From CAIKNB01 sp041658705 (lineage in GTDB: Bacteria; Patescibacteriota; Patescibacteriia; 2-12-FULL-60-25), in NCBI GenBank assembly GCA_041658705.1, contig JBAZZT010000011.1:1-49195 (forward strand): DNA of 49,195 nucleotides, read 5' to 3'. The notes below the pieces were generated by a model. That model was not told the DNA's origin. It saw only the letters and a program-made list of their open reading frames with translations, and made no database searches. A program made the position numbers and the translations under genes. Positions 14,095 through 21,909 of this stretch are shown piece by piece (position 1 is the stretch's first letter; every line of letters starts with the position of its first letter).

Positions 14095-14122
14095 GTAGGG
14101 GCGAATGATTATTTGCCCATAC
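14095..14122. repeat. degenerate GTAG palindrome overlapping the pentapeptide gene end
   Basis: GTAGGGGCGAATGATTATTT and GCCCATAC are a decayed copy of the family. The stop codon and the last residues (MGK) of the minus-strand pentapeptide protein lie inside it. Confidence 0.75.
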
Positions 14123-14732
14123 GTTCGGGCGCAAGCACGGCGTCTATGTCGACGCCGGTCAAGTCCGCGTCCGTCAGATCGGCGTCGGTCAAGTCCGCGC
14201 CGCTGACATCTGCGTATGACAGATTCGCGCCGGTCAGGTTCGCGCCTTTCAGGTTTGCCCTGACCAATATGGCTGACGACAGGTTCGCCCCTGTCAGATT
14301 CGCCCCTGACAAGTCGGCGCCGGTGAAATCCGCGAGGTGCGGACGCGCCCTGGTGAGATCCGCCCGGGAAAGGTTCGCCCTGACCAGGATTGTCTGGGTC
14401 AAGTCGGCATCGGTCAAATCCGCTCCGAGAAGCTCGACGCCAGTCATGTCCGCGTACGTCAGGATTGTCCTCGAGAGATTCGTCTCGGACAGGTCTGCCC
14501 TGAAAAGATTCGCCTCGCACAAGTCAGTTCCGTGCAAGTCCGCGCCGATTAGGCTTGCCCTGCGCAGGTTGGCTTGGACCAAGTTCATATGACTTAGGAC
14601 CATTCTGGGCAGGTTCACCTCGCTCAAGTCGAGCGGTTTGCCGGGGTTCGATTTCCTCCAAGCGTCGAGCGCTCCGCTAGATCTCGCTATCGAGCAGCGA
14701 ATCAGAACTTCTGCGAGTTTCTCGTCTGCCAT
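14109..14732 (-). CDS. pentapeptide-repeat protein
   Basis: After about 35 N-terminal residues the protein is made almost wholly of A(D/N)LxX pentapeptides, such as GADLT, RANLS and TGANL, over about 150 residues. These form a right-handed quadrilateral beta helix. Some members mimic DNA and protect gyrase from quinolones or toxins; others have unknown roles. Nothing here assigns a target. AAGGAG six bases upstream selects the ATG at 14732 over one two codons earlier. It has a near-consensus promoter and its own terminator, and its last codons fall in a degenerate repeat. Confidence 0.9.
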   Translation of the reverse strand: MADEKLAEVLIRCSIARSSGALDAWRKSNPGKPLDLSEVNLPRMVLSHMNLVQANLRRASLIGADLHGTDLCEANLFRADLSETNLSRTILTYADMTGVELLGADLTDADLTQTILVRANLSRADLTRARPHLADFTGADLSGANLTGANLSSAILVRANLKGANLTGANLSYADVSGADLTDADLTDADLTGVDIDAVLAPERMGK

Positions 14733-14761
14733 GATCATCTCCTTGTTGTGAAAGACTGCTC

Positions 14762-14790
14762 AATATAGCAAAATTCCCCCGGAATGTCAA
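14762..14790 (-). promoter_or_regulatory. strong promoter of the pentapeptide gene
   Basis: On the minus strand TTGACA, 17 bases, then TATATT. Confidence 0.75.
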
Positions 14791-14811
14791 GGAGTCCAGG
14801 GACGGGTTAGA

Positions 14812-14995
14812 CGGTAGACGGTAGCCAAAAAAAGAAGATGTCATTCTTGAGGCCGTCTGACGGCCGAAGAATCTTCCTATTCCTTAAGGCATAGGAAGAT
14901 CCTTCGCTTCGCTCGAGGATGACAATTTCTTTAAATGACAGGATGTTTGGCTACCGTCTACCGACGTGGGCGCATGGCATGCGCCCCTACTCTCT
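14812..14995. repeat. word repeats, long hairpin and GTAG-family palindrome
   Basis: A GACGGTAGACGGTAGCC word is followed by a hairpin repeat at 14839-14924 (inverted relative of 6369-6453), more CTACCGTCTACCG words, and GTGGGCGCATGGCATGCGCC ending CCTAC at 14966-14990. Apart from promoters, the stretch 14739-15048 holds nothing else. Confidence 0.8.
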
Positions 14996-15011
14996 AGCGT
15001 CTACTCAAACA

Positions 15012-15040
15012 TTGACTTTTTGCCCTGTTTTCCGTACCCT
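15012..15040 (+). promoter_or_regulatory. promoter of infB, likely leaderless mRNA
   Basis: TTGACT, 17 bases, then TACCCT. The expected transcription start is near 15047, essentially at the ATG at 15049. Confidence 0.55.
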
Positions 15041-15048
15041 GCGAGCAC

Positions 15049-17061
15049 ATGAATGTATCTGATTTGGCTCGTCGCCTGAAGACGACCCCGCACGAGCTCC
15101 TGGAAAAACTCCCGGTGCTGGGTTTTGATATCGGCACGCGCGCCATCAAGATCGACGACGCCATCGCCGACCGCATCGTGCAGAAATGGTTCGAGATGGA
15201 ACGCCGCGAACGCTTGCGCAACTCGCTCCTGGCCACTCCGGCGCACCGCGAGGGCGATGCCCCGCGCGAACTCAAGGAAGTCTCGTTGCCCGCGGTCATC
15301 ATCGTGCGCGAACTCGCCGGCCGCCTTAATTTGCCCGTGACCAAAGTCATCCAACAGCTCATGCGCGCCGGCATCTTGGCTTCGCAGAACGAGCGTTTGG
15401 ATTTTGAGACCTCGGCCATCATCTCCGAAGAGTTGGGCTTCAAGGCTAAACCCGAAGAGACCAAACAAGGCGAACCTATCGAGACCATGCAGGCCATGGA
15501 CCGGATCAAGGAAATTTTTGAGGCTGAAACGGAGGAAAACCTCAAAGCGCGTCCGCCGGTGGTGGTGGTCATGGGTCACGTGGACCACGGCAAGACCAAG
15601 CTCTTGGACGCCATCCGTTCGACCAACGTGGTGGATAAGGAAGCCGGCGGCATCACGCAGCACATCGGCGCCTATCAAGTCGTGAAGAAGGATCGTCCCA
15701 TCACTTTCATCGACACTCCGGGCCATGAAGCGTTCACCATCATGCGTTCGCGCGGCGCCAAAGTCGCGGATATCGCCATCCTGGTCGTAGCCGCGGACGA
15801 CGGCGTGCAACCGCAGACCAAAGAAGCCATCAACATCATCACCGCCGCGCATCTGCCGTTCATCGTGGCGTTGAACAAGATCGACAAACCCGAAGCCGAC
15901 ATCGACCGCGTCTTGGCGCAACTCGCCGAAGCGGGCGTCACGACCGAAGCCTGGGGCGGCACCATCCCGCTGGCCAAGGTCTCGGCCAAACAGAAAATCG
16001 GCATCGACGAGATCTTGGACGTGATTTTGCTCGTGGCTGACATGAACGCCGACAAGATCCGCGCCAACCCCGAGCGTTTGGCCGTGGGCACGATCATCGA
16101 GTCGCACGTCGACAAGGGCGAGGGTCCGGTCGCGACCATACTCATCCAAGCCGGCACTTTGCGCCGCAACGATTATTTGGGCATCGCCGGAGCCGCTTAC
16201 GGACGCGTGCGCTTCATGCGCAATTGGAGCGGCAAGCAGATGGACGAGGCGCCGCCGGGCACGCCGGTCAAAGTCCTGGGTTTCAAAGTCATGCCCGCCG
16301 TGGGCGACATCTTGGAAGTGCCCAAGGACCAGCATGATCTTGAAGCCAAAAAAATGAAGACCTCGATGCAGGTCGCGAGCCAGCTCTCCGCCACCAAAGT
16401 CACGCCGACCGAAGGCGAAGAGAAAAAGAAAATCAAAACCTTGAACGTGATCCTGAAGTGCGACACCCTAGGTTCGCTGGAAGCGCTCCTCGGCATGTTC
16501 GAGAAGATCAGGCACGAGGACGTGGCGGTCGAAGTCATCCAAAAAGGTTTGGGCAACGTCAACGAAAACGACGTGACGCGCGCCGAAAATTCGCAGCCCT
16601 CGGTGGTCTACGCTTTTAACGTGGTGCTCGCGCCGCAGGTCGGGGTCATGGCGCGCGAGAAGAAAGTCGAGATCAAAGAATTCAAGATCATCTACGAGTT
16701 GTTCGACGACATGATCAAGCGCCTCAACATCCTGGTGCCGCCCGAGATCATCCGCACGCAGCTGGGCAACTTCGAGACCGTCGCCATCTTCCGCACCGAA
16801 AACGGACGTATGGTGGTCGGCGGCAAAGTCAAAGAGGGCAAAGTCGTGAGCGGCGAAAAAGTGCGCGTGTGGCGCGGCGAAGAACCGATCGGCGAAGGCA
16901 TCGTGGATTCGGTGCAGATCGGCAAACAAACCATGAAAGAGGCCGCCGGCGGACAAGAATGCGGCATCTCGTTCAAAGGCAAAGCCAAGATTCTGATCGG
17001 CGACCGGCTCGAGGTCTACCACGAGGAAATCAAAGAAAGAAAGATTGTTATTCCGAGATAG
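15049..17061 (+). CDS. infB: translation initiation factor IF-2
   Basis: This 670-residue GTPase brings initiator tRNA to the small ribosomal subunit. A short N-terminal region is followed by an IF2-N-like segment (VIIVRELAGRLNLPVTKVIQQLMRAG). The GTPase domain shows G1 GHVDHGKT near 176-183, G3 DTPGHE near 222-227 and G4 NKID near 276-279. Domain II, the IF-2-specific domain and the C-terminal tRNA-binding domain follow. It is compact because the long variable N-domain of E. coli is missing. No Shine-Dalgarno sequence precedes the ATG; a promoter directly abuts it. A terminator follows at 17098. Confidence 0.96.
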   Translation: MNVSDLARRLKTTPHELLEKLPVLGFDIGTRAIKIDDAIADRIVQKWFEMERRERLRNSLLATPAHREGDAPRELKEVSLPAVIIVRELAGRLNLPVTKVIQQLMRAGILASQNERLDFETSAIISEELGFKAKPEETKQGEPIETMQAMDRIKEIFEAETEENLKARPPVVVVMGHVDHGKTKLLDAIRSTNVVDKEAGGITQHIGAYQVVKKDRPITFIDTPGHEAFTIMRSRGAKVADIAILVVAADDGVQPQTKEAINIITAAHLPFIVALNKIDKPEADIDRVLAQLAEAGVTTEAWGGTIPLAKVSAKQKIGIDEILDVILLVADMNADKIRANPERLAVGTIIESHVDKGEGPVATILIQAGTLRRNDYLGIAGAAYGRVRFMRNWSGKQMDEAPPGTPVKVLGFKVMPAVGDILEVPKDQHDLEAKKMKTSMQVASQLSATKVTPTEGEEKKKIKTLNVILKCDTLGSLEALLGMFEKIRHEDVAVEVIQKGLGNVNENDVTRAENSQPSVVYAFNVVLAPQVGVMAREKKVEIKEFKIIYELFDDMIKRLNILVPPEIIRTQLGNFETVAIFRTENGRMVVGGKVKEGKVVSGEKVRVWRGEEPIGEGIVDSVQIGKQTMKEAAGGQECGISFKGKAKILIGDRLEVYHEEIKERKIVIPR

Positions 17062-17097
17062 GGAACAGGCCCTATGGGACCAATTGGACCAATGATT

Positions 17098-17126
17098 AAA
17101 CCCCGGCGAGCCAGTGCCGGGGTTTC
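17098..17126. terminator. bidirectional terminator between infB and a membrane protein
   Basis: AACCCCGGC pairs with GCCGGGGTT around an 8-base loop. It is preceded at 17071-17093 by CCTATGGGACCAATTGGACC, a motif that also accompanies the hairpins near 31270, 31800 and 34120. Confidence 0.75.
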
Positions 17127-17130
17127 AGTA

Positions 17131-17397
17131 TCAGGTTGTGGGAGTTTGGTTGCGGATGATGGCGTACAGGACCCGCGTCGCGTTGACGAGGATGGTCAAG
17201 AAGAGCGCATAAGCGGCGAGACCGCTTAATTCGCCATTCCGTAATCGGAAGTAGACGAGCAAGAGCAGGACTCCGGTAGCGAAGGCGACGAGGAAGCTCG
17301 CCAGACCCGCGAGCTTGGGGAGCTTGCTCGGCTTGGCCGGAGTATTTTCCGGCTCATCATCGCGGCTGATCGGCGGCAAGCTGTCGTAACGTTCCAT
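17131..17397 (-). CDS. small two-helix membrane protein
   Basis: This protein of about 88 residues has a charged, proline-containing N-terminus (MERYDSLPPISRDDEPEN). Two transmembrane helices follow at about 31-50 and 60-80, with a short loop between. GAGG five bases before the ATG at 17397 favours this start over one six codons earlier. It is convergent with infB and shares its terminator. No family is recognised; small membrane proteins of this type often modulate larger complexes, but no partner is visible. Confidence 0.6.
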   Translation of the reverse strand: MERYDSLPPISRDDEPENTPAKPSKLPKLAGLASFLVAFATGVLLLLVYFRLRNGELSGLAAYALFLTILVNATRVLYAIIRNQTPTT

Positions 17398-17447
17398 CTT
17401 AGCCTCGCATTCCAAAGAACTGCCGCAATCCTAGCAGGCGATAGTAT

Positions 17448-17545
17448 TCAGTAGCAAGTAGCAAGCAGCTAGGGATACGAAATTCCGATTCCTTGCTACT
17501 CGCTACTTGCTACTCGTTTAGCCTCTTGCTGCTTGCTGCCAATTT
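17448..17545. repeat. word palindrome with GTAGCAAGTAGCAAGC
   Basis: TAGCAAGTAGCAAGCAGC on the left is mirrored by GCTACTCGCTACTTGCTACTC on the right. It ends 16 bases before the epimerase ATG and could provide its -35 (TTGCTG, 17 bases, TAAGAC). Confidence 0.7.
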
Positions 17546-17560
17546 TGATAAGACTGGCTC

Positions 17561-19186
17561 ATGAAGATCCTCATTTTCGGCGCAGGATATCTGGGCCGGC
17601 GCCTGGTCGAGACTTGGCCGGAAGCGGTACTCGTCCAAACGCGCATCGATGAGCCTGAAGCCGTGGCTAAAGCTTTGGACGAACATCGTCCGGACGTGGT
17701 CGTCAACGCCGCGGGCAAGACCGGTACGCCCAACGTGGATTGGTGCGAGACGCATCAGGCCGAGACTTTCCATTCCAACGTCATCGGCCCGCTCATCCTG
17801 GCCGAAGCCTGTCAGGCGCGCGGCATCTATTTGTTGCACTTGGGTTCGGGTTGCGTGTATTACGGACCCTCGCCGGATCCGGCGGGCTGGCGCGAAGACG
17901 ATCCGGCCAATCCGATTTCCTATTACTCGCGTTCCAAGTATGCGGCTGATCTGTTGCTCTCGCGTTTTCCGAACGTCGGCATCGCGCGTCTGCGCATGCC
18001 CATAGATTCGCGTCCCGCGCCGCGCAACTTGGTGGACAAGCTCGCGGCTTACCGCCAAGTCGTGGATGTCGCCAACAGCGTGACCGTGGTCGAGGATTTT
18101 ATCGCCGCGGCGCATGCGCTGCTCGAGAAACGAGCGAGCGGGATTTTCCATCTGACCAATCCCGGCGTCATGCGCCATCGTGATCTTTTGGCGCTGTATA
18201 AGGAATACGTCGATCCAAATCATTCTTGCGAATGGATCTCCGAAGGCGAACTTGTGACGCGCGGTTTGGCCCAAAAAACGCGTTCCAATTGCATCCTGCA
18301 ATCGCCGCGGCTTGAGGCCTTGGGCATCCATATGCGCCCGATAGCCATCGCCCTGCGCGACACGCTGGAAAAATACGCCCGCCACATGCGGCTCACAGAA
18401 CATGGAACACAGAACACGGATCACGGGCTACCCTCTAACCTCTACCCTCTAACCTCTACCCCCCGCATGAAAGGCGTCATCCTGGCCGGCGGCAAAGGCA
18501 CGCGGCTGGCTCCGCTCACCAACATCACCAACAAGCACCTCTTGCCCATCTACGACAAACCCATGGTGTTGTATCCGCTTGAGACGCTGTTGCGCTCCGG
18601 CATCCGCGACATCATGCTGGTGACCGGACCGGAATATGCAAACCAGTTCATCAAACTCCTAGGATCCGGTTCGGCTTTGGGCGTGCGCCTGTCGTACCGC
18701 ATCCAAGATGAGGCCGGCGGCATCGCCCAGGCTTTGGGTCTGGCCGAGGATTTCGTGGGCGCGGACAACTGCACCGTCATCTTGGGGGACAACGTGTTTG
18801 ACCAATCGATCGCCGAACATGTCGCCGCGTTCCGTTCCGGCGCCAGCGCTTTCTACAAACCGGTGGGCAATCCGTCCGACTACGGCGTGATGGAGATCGA
18901 CGCGCAAGGCCGCGTGCTGTCCATCGAAGAAAAGCCGCGTGAACCTAAATCGAATTTAGCGCAAGTCGGTCTGTACATGTATGACTCGCGCGTCTTCGAG
19001 ATCATCAAGACGCTCAAACCGTCAGGCCGCGGCGAACTTGAGATCACGGACGTCAATAATCACTTCGTGCGTCTGAATGAGTTGAAAGCCCATCCGCTGC
19101 ACGGCATTTGGTGGGACATGGGTACGTTCAAAGGCATGCACGAGGCAAGCCTCCATTTTGCGCAAAAAGCGACGGAAAAAACGTGA
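17561..19186 (+). CDS. fusion: nucleotide-sugar epimerase/reductase plus RmlA-type nucleotidyltransferase
   Basis: Residues 1-280 form an extended short-chain reductase with GAGYLGRR near 8-15 and YYSRSK near 126-131. NAAGKTGTPNVDWCE, RMPID and LTNPGV match the 3,5-epimerase/4-reductase (UER1/RmlD-like) enzymes that finish rhamnose-type sugars. Residues 303-541 are a short glucose-1-phosphate thymidylyltransferase: LAGGKGTRLAPLT is the nucleotide-binding motif and GDNVF the metal site. The two halves are joined by about 23 residues encoded by intergenic-style repeats. Together they could make and reduce a dTDP-sugar for surface glycans. The fusion may be genuine or may reflect two genes whose separating stop was lost when the repeat entered. 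Confidence 0.85.
   Translation: MKILIFGAGYLGRRLVETWPEAVLVQTRIDEPEAVAKALDEHRPDVVVNAAGKTGTPNVDWCETHQAETFHSNVIGPLILAEACQARGIYLLHLGSGCVYYGPSPDPAGWREDDPANPISYYSRSKYAADLLLSRFPNVGIARLRMPIDSRPAPRNLVDKLAAYRQVVDVANSVTVVEDFIAAAHALLEKRASGIFHLTNPGVMRHRDLLALYKEYVDPNHSCEWISEGELVTRGLAQKTRSNCILQSPRLEALGIHMRPIAIALRDTLEKYARHMRLTEHGTQNTDHGLPSNLYPLTSTPRMKGVILAGGKGTRLAPLTNITNKHLLPIYDKPMVLYPLETLLRSGIRDIMLVTGPEYANQFIKLLGSGSALGVRLSYRIQDEAGGIAQALGLAEDFVGADNCTVILGDNVFDQSIAEHVAAFRSGASAFYKPVGNPSDYGVMEIDAQGRVLSIEEKPREPKSNLAQVGLYMYDSRVFEIIKTLKPSGRGELEITDVNNHFVRLNELKAHPLHGIWWDMGTFKGMHEASLHFAQKATEKT
18398..18466. repeat. repeat-derived linker of the epimerase-nucleotidyltransferase fusion
   Basis: CATGGAACACAGAACACGG is followed by two copies of CTACCCTCTAACCTC. 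Both word types are common between genes in this window. The stretch keeps the frame and ends one base before the ATG of the RmlA part at 18467. Confidence 0.8.
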
Positions 19187-19195
19187 TTTGATGAT

Positions 19196-19328
19196 TCTGT
19201 AGGGGTGCCTGCCTCACGCCCTAGACGACATGCGGCAGACGGTAGACAATAGCGCAGGTTAGATAGTAGTTAGTAGTTAGCATTTAGTAGTTAGGGGGCA
19301 GAACCCTAACTACTATCTACTAAATGCT
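19196..19328. repeat. GTAG-family remnant and word hairpin before trxA
   Basis: A degenerate GTAGGGGTGCCTGCC...CGCCCTAGAC precedes a word hairpin. AGCATTTAGTA at 19279-19289 pairs with TACTAAATGCT at 19318-19328, and GTTAGGG pairs with CCCTAAC inside it. The hairpin ends 30 bases before the trxA ATG. Confidence 0.75.
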
Positions 19329-19358
19329 TAATCCCTCTGTCCATCGCTGTTTAAACAT

Positions 19359-19679
19359 ATGGAACACACATTCACCGATCAAAATTTTCAAGCTGAAGTC
19401 TTGGGTTCGCCGATCCCCGTGTTGGTTGATTTTTGGGCTGTTTGGTGCGGACCGTGCCGCGTCATGGCGCAAGTGATCGAGGAGTTGGCACACGAGATTG
19501 CGCCGGAAAAACTCAAGATCGGTAAACTCAATGTGGACGAAAATCCGACTTCCGCCGGTTCCTACAGCGTCATGTCCATCCCGACTTTTTTGATCTTCAA
19601 GGACGGCAAAGTCGCGGACCAAATCGTCGGCGCCATGTCGAAGTCGGCGTTCAAGGATAAGTTGGAGAAATACATATAG
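19359..19679 (+). CDS. trxA: thioredoxin
   Basis: This 106-residue protein contains the redox-active WCGPC at residues 29-33 and the cis-proline in SIPTFLIF, both diagnostic of thioredoxin. It reduces disulfides in cytoplasmic proteins and is recharged by thioredoxin reductase, encoded next at 19763-20680 on the same strand. No Shine-Dalgarno sequence precedes the ATG. A strong word hairpin sits just upstream. Confidence 0.95.
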   Translation: MEHTFTDQNFQAEVLGSPIPVLVDFWAVWCGPCRVMAQVIEELAHEIAPEKLKIGKLNVDENPTSAGSYSVMSIPTFLIFKDGKVADQIVGAMSKSAFKDKLEKYI

Positions 19680-19689
19680 AAGAATATCG

Positions 19690-19752
19690 GAATTTCTAAT
19701 GTCTAACGCCCGTCAGGAATTAGTCATTAGAAATTAGACATTAGTCATTCTA
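19690..19752. repeat. word hairpin between trxA and trxB
   Basis: AATTTCTAATGTCTAA on the left and ATTAGAAATTAGACATTAG on the right give two overlapping pairings (19691-19700 with 19726-19735, or 19697-19706 with 19734-19743). It ends about 11 bases before the trxB ATG. Confidence 0.7.
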
Positions 19753-19762
19753 GCTTTGCCTT

Positions 19763-20680
19763 ATGCGCAACGTCATCATCATCGGTTCAGGTCCGGCTGG
19801 TTGGACGGCTGCCGTGTATGCGGCGCGGGCCGAACTCAAGCCGCTTTTGTTCGAAGGACCGGAACCGGGCGGACAACTTACGACCACGACTGAAATCGAG
19901 AATTTCCCTGGCTTCCCCAAGGGCATCTTGGGTACCGAGCTCATGGCGCAGATGCGCGAGCAGGCGGCGCGTTTCGGGACGGAAATCATCTCGGAGAATG
20001 TGACCGCTTTGGATCTGACGGCTCGGCCTTTTCGCGTGCAAGCCGGCGGACAAGACTACGAAACCAAGACTGTCATCATTTCGACCGGCGCCACGGCGCG
20101 GCGTTTGGGTTTGGAATCCGAAAAGCAGCTCTACGGAAAGGGCGTCTCGGCTTGCGCCACCTGCGACGGTTTTTTCTTCAAAGGCAAAAAGGTGATCGTG
20201 GTGGGCGGCGGCGACAGCGCCATGGAAGAAGCGAATTTTTTGACCCGTTTCGCCGACAAAGTCACGCTCATACACCGCCGTGACGCTTTCCGCGCCTCCA
20301 AGATCATGCAAGAACGCACATTCAAGAATCCCAAGATCGAAGTCATATGGAATACCGCGGTCGAGGAGATACTCGGCGTCGCAGCTGGACACGTCACCGG
20401 CGTGAAGCTCAAGGACATGTTGACGGGCGAGATGAGCGAGTTGCCCATCGACGGCGTTTTTTCGGCCATCGGCCACGTCCCCAACACCGAGCTGTTCAAG
20501 CACAGCCTCGAATTGGACGAGAAAGGTTATATCAAGACCGTCCCCGGCACGCCGCGTACCTCCATCCCGGGCGTCTTTGCGGCAGGGGATGTGCAAGATC
20601 CGCATTATCGCCAAGCCGTGACCGCAGCCGGTTCAGGTTGCGCCGCAGCCATCGAAGCCGAGCGTTATCTTAGAGATTAA
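19763..20680 (+). CDS. trxB: thioredoxin-disulfide reductase
   Basis: This 305-residue flavoprotein uses NADPH to reduce thioredoxin. GSGPAGWTAAVYAAR near residues 7-21 binds FAD, CATCDG near 133-138 is the redox-active pair, and GGGDSAMEEA near 150-159 binds NADPH. GVFAAGDVQD near the C-terminus is the second FAD motif. Length and order match the bacterial low-molecular-weight type. It follows trxA by 83 bases that contain a hairpin. No Shine-Dalgarno sequence is visible. Confidence 0.96.
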   Translation: MRNVIIIGSGPAGWTAAVYAARAELKPLLFEGPEPGGQLTTTTEIENFPGFPKGILGTELMAQMREQAARFGTEIISENVTALDLTARPFRVQAGGQDYETKTVIISTGATARRLGLESEKQLYGKGVSACATCDGFFFKGKKVIVVGGGDSAMEEANFLTRFADKVTLIHRRDAFRASKIMQERTFKNPKIEVIWNTAVEEILGVAAGHVTGVKLKDMLTGEMSELPIDGVFSAIGHVPNTELFKHSLELDEKGYIKTVPGTPRTSIPGVFAAGDVQDPHYRQAVTAAGSGCAAAIEAERYLRD

Positions 20681-20683
20681 TTC

Positions 20684-20757
20684 AAAGTTTAAAATTCATG
20701 GAATCAGGCTATCGGGTTCGAAAACTTTGAATTTTAAGCTTTAAGCTTTAAACTATC
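20684..20757. repeat. word hairpin after trxB
   Basis: AATTCAAAGTTT and AAACTTTGAATT are a perfect 12-bp inverted pair, and AAGCTTTAAGCTTTAAAC words follow to within three bases of the next ATG. Confidence 0.75.
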
Positions 20758-20760
20758 TCC

Positions 20761-21909
20761 ATGTCTGAACGAGCCGCGATTTCATCCAGCCCAGAACGAC
20801 GCCGCGGCGGTATTTTGGAGCGGCGCAAGACTTTTTTCGAAAAACTTTCGAGCCCCGGCGCCAAATGGTTGGCCATGGCACTTTTGGCTTTGGAATCGCA
20901 AGCCTGCACAAAATCGCAGTGGAGCAACGTAACCAGCGCTTTGACTTTGGAGGGCAAATCAGCGGGCGGCAGGCTGGACATCGGTTTTCAAACGCAAGGG
21001 CAAAGCATCGGTCCGGGCGTAAGGCTCGAGTCCAAGGCTTGGCCGCCGACCCATAGCTTGAACAGCGCTATGAGTCGCTGGCGCGAAGCCCAGAATTATC
21101 GCGGGCGAGTCTTGAGCGGTTACTACGATCCGAGCGAATACGCCGAAGCCAAGAAGAGCGGCAAACCGTTGCCGCCGGATTTCATCAATCTGGTCAAATT
21201 CGGATTCATGCCGGGTGATTCGGTCATGGCCGTGAGCCAGGGGACGCTAGAGCGTCCTGAAACCACCCATAAACAGGAGCTTTTGCAGCTGTTGATTGAA
21301 GATAACGTGGCCAAGCTGCATCAAGGACTCAAGCTGCGTTATCGCAGCGGATTGCGCTTGAATTTTTGGACTGAACGCGACCTCGAACGGACGGAGAAAG
21401 TCGCTTGCATGTTGCGGCCGCTGACCGAGGGAGCGCAGCTCAAGTCCTCTGCCGCAGCCGGCCCGACGGAAAAACTCGAAGTCGCCCTGCTCTCCGGCAG
21501 CCAGATAGCCGCACGGACCGAAGTCATGTATTCGGAGGAAAAAGACGACCAGGGTCGTCCCGCGCAAGCTGCTGTAGTCGTGTGGTACAAATTGGATGAC
21601 GAGTTGACGGACACGTTTCTGGATCTGGAAAAAGAATTGCTCGAACGGGAAAAGGAAGTTTGGGAATCGAAGACCCTGGATGAGGATAGCCCTAAGTTCA
21701 AGCAGAAGATCGCCACCATCGAAGACCTTAAGCGGCGTCTGTATTCCAAGATGAACAAAGTGCGCGAAGCTTCGCTCGAAGCGCTTGTGCCGCATCTCAT
21801 TCCGTTGATCGCCGACAACGAGATCCGCATCTATAATCGCATGAATCGGGAGAAGAAGAGCATGGAGTTCATCGCCGTCGTCGACCATCCGCCTAAAAAA
21901 GAAATATGA
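20761..21909 (+). CDS. hypothetical protein with one N-terminal hydrophobic segment
   Basis: This 382-residue protein has a basic N-terminus (SPERRRGGILERRK). A short hydrophobic stretch AKWLAMALLALESQAC follows near 34-49 and could be a membrane anchor or a weak lipobox, although the basic region before it is long for a lipoprotein. The rest is a mixed alpha-beta region followed by a charged coiled-coil-like helix (LDLEKELLEREKEVWESK, about 281-298). No family is recognised. It is translationally coupled to the next small gene by overlap. No ribosome binding site is seen upstream; the start follows a word repeat. Confidence 0.65.
   Translation: MSERAAISSSPERRRGGILERRKTFFEKLSSPGAKWLAMALLALESQACTKSQWSNVTSALTLEGKSAGGRLDIGFQTQGQSIGPGVRLESKAWPPTHSLNSAMSRWREAQNYRGRVLSGYYDPSEYAEAKKSGKPLPPDFINLVKFGFMPGDSVMAVSQGTLERPETTHKQELLQLLIEDNVAKLHQGLKLRYRSGLRLNFWTERDLERTEKVACMLRPLTEGAQLKSSAAAGPTEKLEVALLSGSQIAARTEVMYSEEKDDQGRPAQAAVVVWYKLDDELTDTFLDLEKELLEREKEVWESKTLDEDSPKFKQKIATIEDLKRRLYSKMNKVREASLEALVPHLIPLIADNEIRIYNRMNREKKSMEFIAVVDHPPKKEI

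Noticed and set aside
12371..14790. Integron-like gene cassette array
   Set aside because: The orphan genes differ in orientation, each has its own promoter, no conserved attC-type site sits between them, and no integron integrase was seen.
17448..17545. CRISPR array in the short periodic repeats (here, 19261-19328, 27329-27410, 33250-33318)
   Set aside because: The units are 6-12 bases, degenerate and mirrored into palindromes, with no constant repeat or spacer length and no cas genes nearby.
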